A DNA stretch of 64,000 nt from Patescibacteria group bacterium (GCA_026004455.1 BPJE01000001.1:186001-250000), one strand, 5' to 3'. Positions 34,524-44,680 are shown, counted from the stretch's first letter. The notes: generated from the sequence alone by a model not told the origin. Translations and numbers: made by a program.

Positions 34524-35711
34524 ATGGATAATTTTAATCATTTAAAATCAAAAATACTACAAACAATTGAATATAGCGCTATTAGTGAAATACTTCGTGT
34601 TATCAATAAGCAAGGAATGATCTCTCTGGCTGGTGGTTTACCAGCGCCTGAGTCTTTTCCAATAAAGATTATTAATGAATTAAGTAATTTAGTTATAAAA
34701 AAATATCAAGCCAAAGCTTTTCAATATAGTGCAACTGAAGGTGAAAAAGAATTAAGAATGGCTTTAGTTGATTATCTTAAAGAAAAAGATATAGAAACTA
34801 ATTGGGAAAATATTGGTATAACAAGTGGTAGCCAACAAGCTCTAGATCTAATTGCTAGGGTTTTTATAAACAAAAATGATCTTATTGCTGTTGAATCACC
34901 TACTTATATTGGTGCTATTGATGCTTTTGCTCCTTATCAACCAAAATATATTCAAATAAAAACAGATAATAATGGTATTATTCCCGAAGATTTGGAAAAA
35001 ATCTTAAAAACTAAAAATATAAAATTTGTCTATCTCATACCTACATTTCAAAATCCAACTGGCAAAACAATTAATTTAAAAAGACGACAACAAATTGCTA
35101 AAATTTTACAAAAATATAAAACACTTTTAATTGAAGATGATCCATATAGTGCTCTTCGATACTCTGGAGAAAGTTTACCAGCAATTAAAAAATTTATTCC
35201 TAATCAAACTATTTATATCTCAACTTTTTCTAAAATTTTAGCTCCTGGGTTAAGAATTGGTTTTTATGTTGCTCCAAAAGAAATTCTGAAACTTATTTGT
35301 ACTGCAAAACAAACCACTGATCTTCATACTAATAGTTTTTCTCAATATATTGCTGCTGAATATTTAAAAACTGGTCATCTTAAAAAACATCTACCAAAGA
35401 TTTTATTAATTTATAAAAAAAGACTTGAAGCAATGCTTCAAGCCTTAGAAAAATATTTTCCAAAAAACTTTCAATGGACAAAACCAGAAGGCGGAATGTT
35501 TATTTGGGTTGAGGGGCCAGAAAAATTTGATAGTTTAAAAACTTATTGGCAAGCAGTAGACGAAAATGTCGCTTATGTACCAGGAGAGTATTTTTTTGTG
35601 AAAAAAAATTTTGGAAAAAATACTTTTCGATTAAACTTTACCAATGTTACAGAAGAAAAAATTGAAATAGCAATAAAAAAATTATCTCAAGTTATTCAAA
35701 AAAATCTATGA
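34524..35711 (+). CDS. PLP aminotransferase (LysN/MocR-type fold I)
   Basis: 395 residues from the ATG at 34524 after the attenuator; an in-frame upstream extension would read through the terminator and is not real. Blocks: [82 protein letters not shown] (PLP Lys) and TFRLNFTN. This is the 2-aminoadipate/branched-chain-acting LysN-like group. As first gene of the ilv unit and in the absence of ilvE it is the best candidate for branched-chain transamination. It overlaps ilvB by 4 nt. Confidence 0.85.
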   Translation: MDNFNHLKSKILQTIEYSAISEILRVINKQGMISLAGGLPAPESFPIKIINELSNLVIKKYQAKAFQYSATEGEKELRMALVDYLKEKDIETNWENIGITSGSQQALDLIARVFINKNDLIAVESPTYIGAIDAFAPYQPKYIQIKTDNNGIIPEDLEKILKTKNIKFVYLIPTFQNPTGKTINLKRRQQIAKILQKYKTLLIEDDPYSALRYSGESLPAIKKFIPNQTIYISTFSKILAPGLRIGFYVAPKEILKLICTAKQTTDLHTNSFSQYIAAEYLKTGHLKKHLPKILLIYKKRLEAMLQALEKYFPKNFQWTKPEGGMFIWVEGPEKFDSLKTYWQAVDENVAYVPGEYFFVKKNFGKNTFRLNFTNVTEEKIEIAIKKLSQVIQKNL

Positions 35712-37388
35712 AAATCACTGGCGCTCAAGCAGTTATTCAATCATTAATGAATGAGAAAGTAGAGGTCATTTTTGGATATCCAGGTGGAGCTAATATGCCT
35801 ATTTATGATGCTTTATATGATGTAAAAGATAAAATTCATCATATTCTTGTTCGCCATGAACAAGGAGCTGCTCATGCCGCTGAAGGATATGCAAGAATAA
35901 CTGGAAAACCTGGAGTGTGTTTTGCTACTTCTGGTCCTGGAGCAACTAATTTAGTAACTGGTATAGCTGATGCAATGATGGATTCCGTCCCTTTAGTTTG
36001 TATTACTGGTCAAGTAGCTGCTTCTCTTGTTGGTACTGATGCTTTTCAAGAAACTGATGTTATAGGTATTACTACTCCAATCACTAAATGGAATTATCAA
36101 ATTACCCAAGCTTCAGAAATACCTGAAGTTTTTGCTAAAGCTTTTTATATTGCCACCCATGGACGACCTGGACCAGTTGTAATTGACATCACTAAAAATG
36201 CTCAAATAGAATCTCTTGACTTTAATTATCCAAAAAATTTTTCTATTAAAAAATTAAAGAATATCAATCAATATGATAAAAAAACATTAGAAAAAGCAGC
36301 TATCCTTATTAATAATTCAAAAAAAACCTTTAGTAATTGTTGGTCATGGAGTAATTATTGCTCAAGCAGAAAAAGAGATTACTCAATTTATTGAAAAAGC
36401 TCAATTACCTACTACCACTACTCTTCACGGAATTTCATCAATTCCAACAAATCATCCTCTTTTTGTTGGAATGATTGGTATGCATGGATCTTATGCTGTT
36501 AATAAATTATTAAATCAATCAGATGTTATTGTTGCTATTGGTATGCGTTTTGATGATCGGGTTACTGGAAAACTTCAAGAATTTGCACCAAACTCTAAAA
36601 TCATTCATATTGATATCGATCCAGCTGAACATGGAAAAAATATAAAACCAGAAATATCAATAATAGGAGATGCAAAAAACATCCTTAATACAATTATTTC
36701 TTTAATAAATAAAAATAATCATAAATCTTGGTTAGAACAATTTAAAAAATTAAAACAAGAAGAAAATAAAACTTTTAAAGAATATCACCAAAAATTTAAT
36801 GGAATTATAATGAGTGAGGTAATAAAAACAATCTCAGAAAAAACTCATGGTCAAGCAATTATTGTAGCTGATGTCGGACAAAATCAAATGATTGCAGCAA
36901 AATACTATCAATATAAAAAATTTAATAGTTATATTACTTCAGGAGGACTTGGAACAATGGGATATGCTTTACCAACTGCTATTGGTGTAAAAATTGCTAA
37001 ACCAAATGATTTAGTAATTGCCGTCTGTGGTGATGGTGGATTTCAGATGACAATTCAAGAATTAGGAACAATAATGCAAGAAAAAATACCATTAAAAATC
37101 TTAATTTTAAATAACCACTATCTAGGAATGGTTAGACAATGGCAAGATTTATTTTTTGAAAAAAGATATTCTTTTACTTATCTTGAAAACCCAGATTTTT
37201 TAACAATTGCTCAAGGATATAAAATTAAAGCTTTAAAAGTTGATGAAAAAAATAACTTAGAAAAATCAATTGAAGAATTTTTAAATTACGATAAAGCAAT
37301 CATTCTTGAGGTAGTAGTTGAAAAAGAAACTAATATTTTTCCAATGGTTCCAGTGGGAGCCGCTAATTATCAAGTTAGATTAAAATAA
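35708..37388 (+). CDS. ilvB: Acetohydroxyacid synthase large subunit (one frameshift)
   Basis: Encodes 559 residues once one extra A in the 8-A run at 36319-36326 is removed; as given, the frame breaks after ~205 residues. N-terminal [31 protein letters not shown] (catalytic Glu) and [13 protein letters not shown]-terminal thiamine-diphosphate motif [15 protein letters not shown]...[13 protein letters not shown]. Makes acetolactate from pyruvate and acetohydroxybutyrate from pyruvate plus 2-oxobutanoate. Flanking coding sequence is well preserved on both sides of the break. Followed after 1 nt by ilvN. Confidence 0.92.
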
Positions 37389-37389
37389 A

Positions 37390-37626
37390 ATGAAAACTTA
37401 TCATTTTAATATCACTGCCGAAAATAAACCTGGTGTTTTATATCGAATCACTAACTTACTTTTAAAAAGAAAAATCAATATTGAAACTATTAATGCTTAT
37501 CCAACAAAAAATAAAACTATTTCAAAAATATTTTTTAGTATTAATATTGATGAAAATAAAGTAAAAAATATCGCTCAACAAATAAACAAAATTATTGAAG
37601 TGATTGATGTCAATTATCATTTATAA
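37390..37626 (+). CDS. ilvN: Acetohydroxyacid synthase small (ACT) subunit
   Basis: 78 residues: a single ACT domain (YHFNITAENKPGVLYRITNLLLKRKINIETINAYP) as in short IlvN/IlvM regulators; the second half of ~160-residue IlvH is absent. It should stabilise IlvB and confer valine-type feedback. Placed 1 nt after ilvB. Confidence 0.88.
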   Translation: MKTYHFNITAENKPGVLYRITNLLLKRKINIETINAYPTKNKTISKIFFSINIDENKVKNIAQQINKIIEVIDVNYHL

Positions 37627-37655
37627 ATTTCAATTAAAAATTATTTAAAAATCCT

Positions 37656-38706
37656 ATGGCAAAAATAAATTTTGGGGGTATATATGAAGATGTTGTTACT
37701 CGCGAAGAATACCCCTTAAAAAAAGCGCGAGAAGTTTTAAAAAATGAAACAATTGCTATTTTGGGTTATGGTGTTCAAGGCCCAGCTCAAGCTTTAAATC
37801 TAAAAGATAATGGCTTTAATGTTATTGTTGGTCAAAGAAAAAATAGCCCTTCATGGGAAAAAGCGATTAATGATGGTTGGCAAGAAGGAAAAAATCTTTT
37901 TGAGATAGAAGAAGCAGTAAAAAGAGGCACAATTGTCGCATTTTTACTATCTGATGCTGGTCAAAATTGCTCTTTGGCCAAAAATTAAAAAATATCTAAC
38001 AACTGGTAAAGCTTTATATTTTTCTCATGGTTTTGGGAATTACTTTTTCAAAAGAAACTGGAATCTTACCACCAAAAGATATTGATGTTATTTTAGTCGC
38101 TCCAAAAGGAGCTGGTAGATCAGTTAGACAACATTTTTTAAATGGTAAAGGTATCAATGCTAGTTATGCTATTTATCAAGATGCTACAAAAAAAGCTTAT
38201 GATCGAGTTATTTCAATGGGTATTGGAATAGGTGCCGGATATCTTTTTCCAACCACTTTCAAAAAAGAAGTCTACTCTGATCTAGTTGGTGAAAGAGGTG
38301 TATTAATGGGAGCAATTACGGGAATTATGGAGGCTCAGTATGAACTTTTTAGAAAAAAAGGTCACTCACCATCTGAGGCCCTTTAATGAAACAGTTGAGG
38401 AATTAACTCAAAGTTTAATTCCTTTAATTGCAGAAAAAGGAATGGACTGGATGTATGCTAATTGTTCAACTACTGCTCAACGAGGAGCTTTAGATTGGAA
38501 AGGAAAATTTAAAAAAGCAGTCATGCCTGTTTTTTAAAGAACTCTATAAAAAAGTTGCTTCAGGTGAAGAAGCCAGACGAGTAATCAAAAAAAATAGTCA
38601 AAAAAATTATCGTCAGCAATTAGAAAAAGAATTATCAAAAATGAGAAATTCTGAGATGTGGCAAGCTGGTGCCACAGTTAGAAAATTACGCCCAGAAAAT
38701 CAATAA
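37656..38706 (+). CDS. ilvC: Ketol-acid reductoisomerase, Ilv5-like (four frameshifts)
   Basis: 348 residues after removing four single-base insertions: A in 37964-37967, G at ~38034-38036, C in the CCC at ~38380 and T in the T-run at ~38529-38536. The corrected length is a multiple of three. ILGYGVQGPAQALNLKDNG is the NADPH site; GHSPSEAFNETVEE and CSTTAQRGALDW are active-site blocks, and the C-terminus VRKLRPENQ matches, from memory, the fungal Ilv5/Bacteroidetes-type enzyme rather than the common short bacterial type. Converts acetohydroxy acids to dihydroxy acids. Confidence 0.9.
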
Positions 38707-38713
38707 AAACACT

Positions 38714-39962
38714 ATGAAAAAAATTGTCGATGAGATAGAAAAAGCGGCAGAAAATTTAAAAAATATCGTAAAAAAAACACCATTAGAATTTAATGAAAGA
38801 TTGTCAAAAATCTATCAAGCTAAAATATATTTTAAAAGAGAAGATCAACAACCTGTTCGTTCTTATAAAATTAGAGGCGCATATAATATATTAATATCTT
38901 TAACAAATAATGAAAGAAAAATGGGTGTTGTCACTGCTTCTGCCGGTAATCATGCTCAAGGAGTAGCTTATTCTTGTAATAAACTTAAAATAAAAGGAGT
39001 AATTTTTTATGCCAATAATAACTCCCTAAACAAAAAATTAATCGAGTTAAACACTTTGGAAATGACTGGATTGAAATTAAATTATTTGGTCAAAATTATG
39101 ATGAAACAACATTAGCAGCAAAAAAATTATGCTAAAGATACAGGTGCTATTTATGTATCTGCTTTTGATGATGAAAAAATAATTGCTGGTCAAGGAACAA
39201 TTGGAAAAGAAATTATTGAAGAAATAAAAAATATTGATATTGTTTTTAGTACCAATTGGTGGTGGTGGTTTAATATCGGGAATAAGTAGTTATTTAAAAG
39301 AAAAAAATAAAAATATTAAAATATATGGGGTTGAACCAGAAGGCGCAGCCTCAATGTTTTTTTCAATAAAAAACAAAAAAATTATTGCTTTAGATAAAGT
39401 TGATACATTTTGCGATGGAGTGGCGGTAAAAAAAGTTGGTGAATTGACTTTTAAACTAACTCAAAAATATGTTGATGATATTATAGTTGTCCCTGAAGGT
39501 CATGTGGCTATAAAAATGATTGATATTTTTCAAAATGAAGGAATAATTTTAGAACCAGCCGGAGCATTAAGTATTGCTGCTTTAGATTTTATTAAAAATC
39601 AAATAAAAAATAAAACAATAATTTGTATTTTATCAGGAGGAAATAATGATTTATTAAGATATCCAGAAATTCTTGAAAAAAGCCTTATTTATCAAGGTAG
39701 AAAACATTATTTTTTAATTAATTTTGCCCAAAAACCAGGTCAATTAAAAAATTTTGTTAATAATGTTTTAGGAGCTAATGATGATATTGTTCTTTTTGAA
39801 TATATTAAAAAAAATAATAAAGAAAAAGGTCCTGCGCTGGTTGGAATAGAATTAGAAAAAAAAGAAGATTTTAAAAAAATAACTAATAATCTTAAGAGAT
39901 ATCAATTTGACTATCAAATCATTAATCCAAATGATTTAATTTATAAATTTCTCATAGATTAA
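38714..39962 (+). CDS. ilvA: Threonine deaminase (frameshifted)
   Basis: 414 residues after correction. Start at the ATG 38714 (MKKIVDEIEKAAENLKNIVKKTPLEF). Extra bases are inferred near 39020 (A), 39024-39026 (C), 39120-39126 (A) and 39243-39247 (T). PLP motif REDQQPVRSYKIRGAYN, VLVPIGGGGLISG (PLP phosphate loop), and a C-terminal ACT-like domain (HYFLINFAQKPGQLKNFVNNVLG). Makes 2-oxobutanoate for isoleucine. Biosynthetic type by its regulatory domain; ridA two genes later handles its reactive enamine product. Confidence 0.9.
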
Positions 39963-39964
39963 AT

Positions 39965-41726
39965 ATGAAAAAAAAAGATCTTATTAATGAAGGTATTGAA
40001 AATTTAAGAAAAAAAGGTAGTCGAATTGCCGTTGAGGGTTACCATATGCTCCCAGCAATTTTCCTTGATGATTTGCTGCTGGCGTGATAAAAAAAGTCTC
40101 TGATACAAAAAAAACCATTTGTTACAGTTGTTAATTCATATACAACTCATATTCCTGGTCATATTCATCTTCAAATTTTAGGAGAAAAACTAGTTGAGGC
40201 TTTAAAAAAAAGAAGGTTTTAATGTTTGGTATTGTAATATTGGTGGAGCAGTTGATGATGGTATTGCCATGGGTCATTTTGGGATGAAATATTCTCTTCC
40301 TTCACGAGAACTGATAACTGATCAAATTGAAACAATTTTAACTGCTCATCCCTGTGATGGTTGGATTGGTATTGGTAATTGTGACAAAATTGTTCCTGCT
40401 ATGCTTAATGCTATGGTCAGAGTCAATATTCCTGCTGTGTATGTATCTGGTGGTCCAATGCTTGCTGGTCAAAACAATAACGATCTTATTACGGTTTTTG
40501 AAGGTGTTGGTCAATACACAGCTGGAAAAATCAGTAAAGAAAAACTAATTAAATTAACTGAAACTTCATGTCAAACTTGTGGTAGCTGTGCTGGTATGTT
40601 TACTGCTAATTCCATGAACTGTTTAGCTGAAGTAATTGGGTTAGCTTTACCTGGAAATGGAACTATTCCAGCTGCAAAATGGATTAATAAAGAAAAAGGA
40701 GAATACATTATTAATCCTGAAAGAATAAAATTAGTTGAAAAAACTGCCTCGGTATTAAAATTTTTAATAAAAAATAAAATCAAACCTAGAGATATTGTTA
40801 CAAAAAAATCAATTGATAATGCCTTTATCTTAGACCTAGCTATGGGTGGATCAACTAATACTGTACTTCATACTTTAGCTTTAGCTTTTGAAGCAGGAAT
40901 AAATTATCGTTTAAAAAGAATTGATGAACTTTCTCAAGTGACTCCTAATATTTGTCGTGTTTCACCTTCTCGACCAGAAATTCATGTTGAAGATGTAAAT
41001 CGAGTCGGTGGTATACCAGCAATTTTAAAAGCAGTTTACAAATATTCAAAATCACCGGTTCATTTAGATGCAAAAACTGTTTATTTTAATCAAAATATTA
41101 AAGATTATATAAAAAATGCTAAAGATCCTGATGGAGATGTAATTAGAGTTGGCAAAAATGCTTTTTCTCAAACTGGTGGTCTAAAAATTTTATTTGGTAA
41201 TTTGGCTCCAGAAGGCGCAGTTGTCAAAACAGCTGGAGTTGATAAAGATATGTTAGTTTTTGAAGGAAAAGCTGTTTGTTTTAATTCTCAAGAAGATGCT
41301 TTAAAAGCAATCTTAAAAAAACAAATTAAAGATGGAGATGTTGTAGTTATAAGATATGAAGGACCAAAAGGCGGTCCGGGAATGCAAGAGATGTTATCTC
41401 CTACCTCTGCTTTAAAAGGATTAGGTATAAAAGCAGCGTTAATCACTGATGGTAGATTTTCAGGAGGTACTCGGGGTTTATGTGTTGGCCATATATCTCC
41501 AGAAGCTGCCTCAGGTGGACCAATTGCAATCATTAAAAATGGTGATAGAATAAAAATTGACGCTATTAAAGGAGAAATAAATCTACTAATAAATAATAAA
41601 GAATTTAAAAAAAGAATAAAACAATTAAAACCCTTTAAACCAAAAGTAACAAAAGGTTGGCTTGGAAGATATGTTCAACATGTCTTAAGCGCTAATTATG
41701 GAGCAATAATGGACAATGTAATATAA
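39965..41726 (+). CDS. ilvD: Dihydroxyacid dehydratase (frameshifted)
   Basis: 586 residues after correction. The first ~80 codons contain three breaks: one missing T at 40072-40074, one extra A near 40110 and one extra A near 40204-40211; the remaining 485 residues are intact. [11 protein letters not shown] and [20 protein letters not shown] carry Fe-S ligands; [26 protein letters not shown] and [14 protein letters not shown] are typical. Dehydrates dihydroxy acids to the 2-oxo acids of valine and isoleucine. Only 2 nt separate it from ilvA. Confidence 0.9.
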
Positions 41727-41759
41727 ATTAAAAATTAAAAGTTAAAAGTTAAAAATTGA

Positions 41760-42143
41760 ATGAAAAAACAAATTAAAATAGTTAATTCTAATAATGCCCC
41801 TAAAGCGATTGGGCCATACTCACAAGCAGTTATCTTTGATAATCTAATTTTTTGTTCTGGTCAAATCGGTATTGATCCAAAAACTAATAGTTTAGTTGAA
41901 GGAATAGAAAATCAAACAAAACAAATTTTAAATAATATAAAAAATATTCTTCAAGAAGCTAACTCTTCTTTAGAAAATGTTTTAAAGACAACAATTTTTT
42001 TAACTGACATTAATCATTTTTCTATTGTTAATAAAATTTATGAAGATTTTTTTAAAAATCACAAACCAGCCAGAAGTACAGTAACTGTCGCTAAACTTCC
42101 AAAAGATGCTTTGATTGAAATTGAGGTAATTGCTGTAAAATAG
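41760..42143 (+). CDS. ridA: Reactive intermediate deaminase RidA
   Basis: 127 residues. NAPKAIGPYSQAVIFDNLIFCSGQIG at the N-terminus and the C-terminal PARSTVTVAKLPKDALIEIEVIAV with the carboxylate-binding Arg are diagnostic of RidA/YjgF. Hydrolyses the enamine/imine released by PLP enzymes such as IlvA, which protects other PLP enzymes. Its place at the end of the ilv genes fits that role. The 33-nt gap before it is a short AAAAGTT-type tandem repeat. Confidence 0.93.
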   Translation: MKKQIKIVNSNNAPKAIGPYSQAVIFDNLIFCSGQIGIDPKTNSLVEGIENQTKQILNNIKNILQEANSSLENVLKTTIFLTDINHFSIVNKIYEDFFKNHKPARSTVTVAKLPKDALIEIEVIAVK

Positions 42144-42146
42144 TTT

Positions 42147-42737
42147 TTATTTTTTAACTAACAAAAAAGTTGTTTGATTATTTTTATCATCTTGAAGATT
42201 TTCATCAATTATTTCGAAATCATAAATTTCACTTAATATTTTTGGTCCTAAAATTGCTGTTTTTTTATCAATTTTTCCTTTATAAAGCTGATAAGCTACT
42301 TTTGCTGTATCGATTAATTCTCCTCTACCACTTATAAGAGATAAATTTGGATATTTATTTTTTAAATTATTTTGACATTGAGCAAAAACTTGAGGATGAG
42401 CCATTATTTGTTGTATTTGAGATAGATCAACATCTTTTCTTTTCATTAAAAAATGAGCAATAGGAATAGTAATTTTATCAACAATTTTAAATTTATAATC
42501 ACCAATGACATTAATTGATTCCTCAACAATTCCTCCTTTTGAATTAACTATCGCAAAAATTCCAAAATCAATTTCACCTCGATTTAAAGCCTTTAAAACA
42601 TTTTTTGTAGTATAAAGATATTTAATTTTAAAATTATCAATTTTTCTTCTTCTTACATATTCTCTCAATGCTTGTTCATTAAAACTTCCCTTTCCTCCTT
42701 GAATGCCAAAAATAATTTGTTTTTTATTCTTTTTCAT
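42147..42737 (-). CDS. Prephenate dehydratase-like protein, no ACT domain
   Basis: 196 residues. GIQGGKGSFNEQALREYV (usual GxxGSF-E-A motif), AIVNSKGGIVEESI, ..HPQVFAQCQNNL.. and NQTTFLLV (TRF motif as TTF) match the catalytic domain of PheA. The C-terminal ACT domain present in most PheA proteins is absent. If active it makes phenylpyruvate from prephenate. Convergent with ridA and still inside the direct-repeat boundaries, so it may be part of the island. Confidence 0.8.
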   Translation of the reverse strand: MKKNKKQIIFGIQGGKGSFNEQALREYVRRRKIDNFKIKYLYTTKNVLKALNRGEIDFGIFAIVNSKGGIVEESINVIGDYKFKIVDKITIPIAHFLMKRKDVDLSQIQQIMAHPQVFAQCQNNLKNKYPNLSLISGRGELIDTAKVAYQLYKGKIDKKTAILGPKILSEIYDFEIIDENLQDDKNNQTTFLLVKK

Positions 42738-43055
42738 ATTAAATTAGAAATTGTTAATTAACCAAATCTCATCTTGTACTATAAAAATAATTAAAAAAAT
42801 TATTTTGATTTTTAAACTTAATTATTTATAACTATTCTTTTATTTATTTTATAAATATAATTTAAATTTTCATCATCGATTAAACATTAAATAATAATAA
42901 TAATAATATAAAAATATTTCCCTTTAATAATATTTCTTATAAATTGATAAAAACTTTTAATTGAATATTTTTGAAAAAAATTATAAATTTACATTTTTAA
43001 AATATTACTAAACCAGATCAATAACAAAGGAATTTTAAAACAAAAAAATTAAAAT
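42738..43055. other. Non-coding AT-rich end of the island
   Basis: About 320 nt with no open frame of interest, no tRNA or rRNA, and no clear terminator; almost pure A/T with short runs. It leads into the right copy of the direct repeat. It may be decayed sequence at the island boundary. Confidence 0.5.
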
Positions 43056-43081
43056 AAGACAATATAAACCAAAAATTTAAT
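43056..43081. repeat. Right 26-bp direct repeat flanking the BCAA island
   Basis: Identical over 26 bp to 28867-28892. Here it is non-coding, immediately before the stop of the convergent hypothetical gene. No integrase or transposase gene lies between the two copies. Confidence 0.8.
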
Positions 43082-43093
43082 TTAAATAAAATT

Positions 43094-43831
43094 TTAAATT
43101 TTAAGATTATTTAATAAAATACGAAGAGGTGGAAAACCAAATCTACCTATCTCAGCTAAATAAGGAAATTTATTTCTTATATCTGTCCCAAATATTGGCT
43201 TTCCTTCATTATTTACTAACTTTACTAACTCATTATTAAAACCAACAAACAGTATTTTTTCTTCTAAACTAAAACATGGTCTAAGAAACCAAACAAAAGA
43301 ATAAACAGTCTCTTGAAATTCTTTGTTTTTAGGATGTTCTTTTTGCAATTTACTTCTCATTGCTCGCATTCTCGCTAAAAGCACCTCAAATTCTGTTTTT
43401 AAATTTAAAGCGTCTGTTAAAGATATTGGCGTATTAGGATTATCTACTAATTTTTTTAGAACACCTAAAAATCCCCAAATTTTGCCTGATGTTCTTATGC
43501 CTTTATCAACTTCTGATAGTATTTCTAAAATTTCTTGTTCTGGTAATCCTAATAAATGTCCTTCAAATCCTGAACCTTTTAACCAAAAAGGATTAATTAC
43601 TCTTCTTGTAAGTTGCCAACGATAATATGGTTCTAATTTTTGAGGATCTAATAAATCATTAAATAAACTTAATCTTTGTTCACTATTAGGTGGAAGATAA
43701 TAAGGATCTAAAGAAACTGTTAAATTAAAAGGAGCTCCAAATTCTCTTGAAAAAACAATTAAATCAACATTATTATTAAGTGGTTCTCTGCCTAATTGTG
43801 AAAGTAATTTTGTATCTCTTTCTATACTCAT
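43094..43831 (-). CDS. Hypothetical protein
   Basis: 245 residues, not recognised. Soluble, with no signal peptide or membrane helix. The middle is predominantly helical (EQEILEILSEVDKGIRTSGKIWGFLGVLKKLV, LKTEFEVLLARMRAMRSKLQKE), and the N-terminus SLDPYYLPPNSEQRLSLFNDLLD suggests a short structured domain. It sits 12 nt upstream of the trmD stop on the same strand; if the island were removed it would directly follow the mazG-like gene in convergent orientation. Confidence 0.6.
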   Translation of the reverse strand: MSIERDTKLLSQLGREPLNNNVDLIVFSREFGAPFNLTVSLDPYYLPPNSEQRLSLFNDLLDPQKLEPYYRWQLTRRVINPFWLKGSGFEGHLLGLPEQEILEILSEVDKGIRTSGKIWGFLGVLKKLVDNPNTPISLTDALNLKTEFEVLLARMRAMRSKLQKEHPKNKEFQETVYSFVWFLRPCFSLEEKILFVGFNNELVKLVNNEGKPIFGTDIRNKFPYLAEIGRFGFPPLRILLNNLKI

Positions 43832-43843
43832 AAAAAAATTAAT

Positions 43844-44626
43844 TTAATATATTATATCAAAACGGGCCTTTTTTGTCATCTCCCAAGCTTTTTTTATTCG
43901 CCATTTTTCAATCTCTTTATGATTGCCAGAAAGTAAAATCTTTGGCACTTTTAGTCCTTGAAAGTTTTCTGGTCTTGTGTATTGAGGATATTCTAAAAGT
44001 TTTATTTTTTTTATTCCTTTTTCTTTTAATTTTGCCAAAATTTTATTTTTTCCTAAAATTTTTATTAAATAATCAATATCATACTCTGAAAAACTTTCCT
44101 TATCAGTCGCTTCTTTTTCCAAAACCCCAGGAATTAATCGAGTAACTGAATCAACAATAGCCGCAGCAGTTATCTCCCCACCAGTCATAATAAAATCACC
44201 TAAAGATACTTCCTCATCAACAAAATTTTTTACCCTCTCATCAATTCCTTCATAATGCCCGCAAATAATTATAAGCTGATCTAATTTTGCTAATTCCTCA
44301 GCTTTTTTTTGATTAAATATTTCTCCTTTTGGTGAAGTTAATAAGATTTTAGATTTAAATTTTAAATTTTGAATTGTAATTTTTGACTTTTGACTTTTGA
44401 CTTTTGACTTTTCCAACGCTTTATATATCACATCCACTCTTATCACCATTCCTTTTCCACCGCCATAGACTCGATCATCAACTGATCCCCGCTTATCATA
44501 AGCAAACTGACGAAGATCAACTATTTCAATCTCAACTAATTTTTTTTCTTGGGCTTTTTTGATAATGCTTTCATTAAAAAAAGAAGAAATCATTTTGGGA
44601 AAAAGAGTAAGAATAATTATTTTCAT
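43844..44626 (-). CDS. trmD: tRNA (guanine-37-N1)-methyltransferase
   Basis: 260 residues. SPOUT-family TrmD blocks: LTLFPKMISSFFNESIIKKA, DDRVYGGGKGMVI, IICGHYEGIDERV, EVSLGDFIMTGGE and the C-terminal YPQYTRPENFQG. Methylates G37 of several tRNAs to prevent +1 frameshifting. An atypical insert at residues ~73-94 (KSKVKSQKSK...) is encoded by the 7-nt tandem repeat at 44380-44413. Confidence 0.95.
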   Translation of the reverse strand: MKIIILTLFPKMISSFFNESIIKKAQEKKLVEIEIVDLRQFAYDKRGSVDDRVYGGGKGMVIRVDVIYKALEKSKVKSQKSKITIQNLKFKSKILLTSPKGEIFNQKKAEELAKLDQLIIICGHYEGIDERVKNFVDEEVSLGDFIMTGGEITAAAIVDSVTRLIPGVLEKEATDKESFSEYDIDYLIKILGKNKILAKLKEKGIKKIKLLEYPQYTRPENFQGLKVPKILLSGNHKEIEKWRIKKAWEMTKKARFDIIY

Positions 44627-44680
44627 AAAATTATTTTATCAAAAATTGCTTTATTTAATAATCTAATTTAAAATATATTT

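Noticed and set aside
36319-40211. Programmed ribosomal frameshifting in the ilv genes
   Set aside because: Too many sites, several without slippery heptamers, and in genes not known to use recoding; sequence error or decay explains them better.
41727-41759. Regulatory element before ridA
   Set aside because: It is a simple AAAAGTT-type tandem repeat like others in spacers here.
28867-43081. Transposon or prophage carrying the BCAA genes
   Set aside because: No transposase, integrase, structural phage gene or terminal inverted repeat was found; only the direct repeats support mobility.
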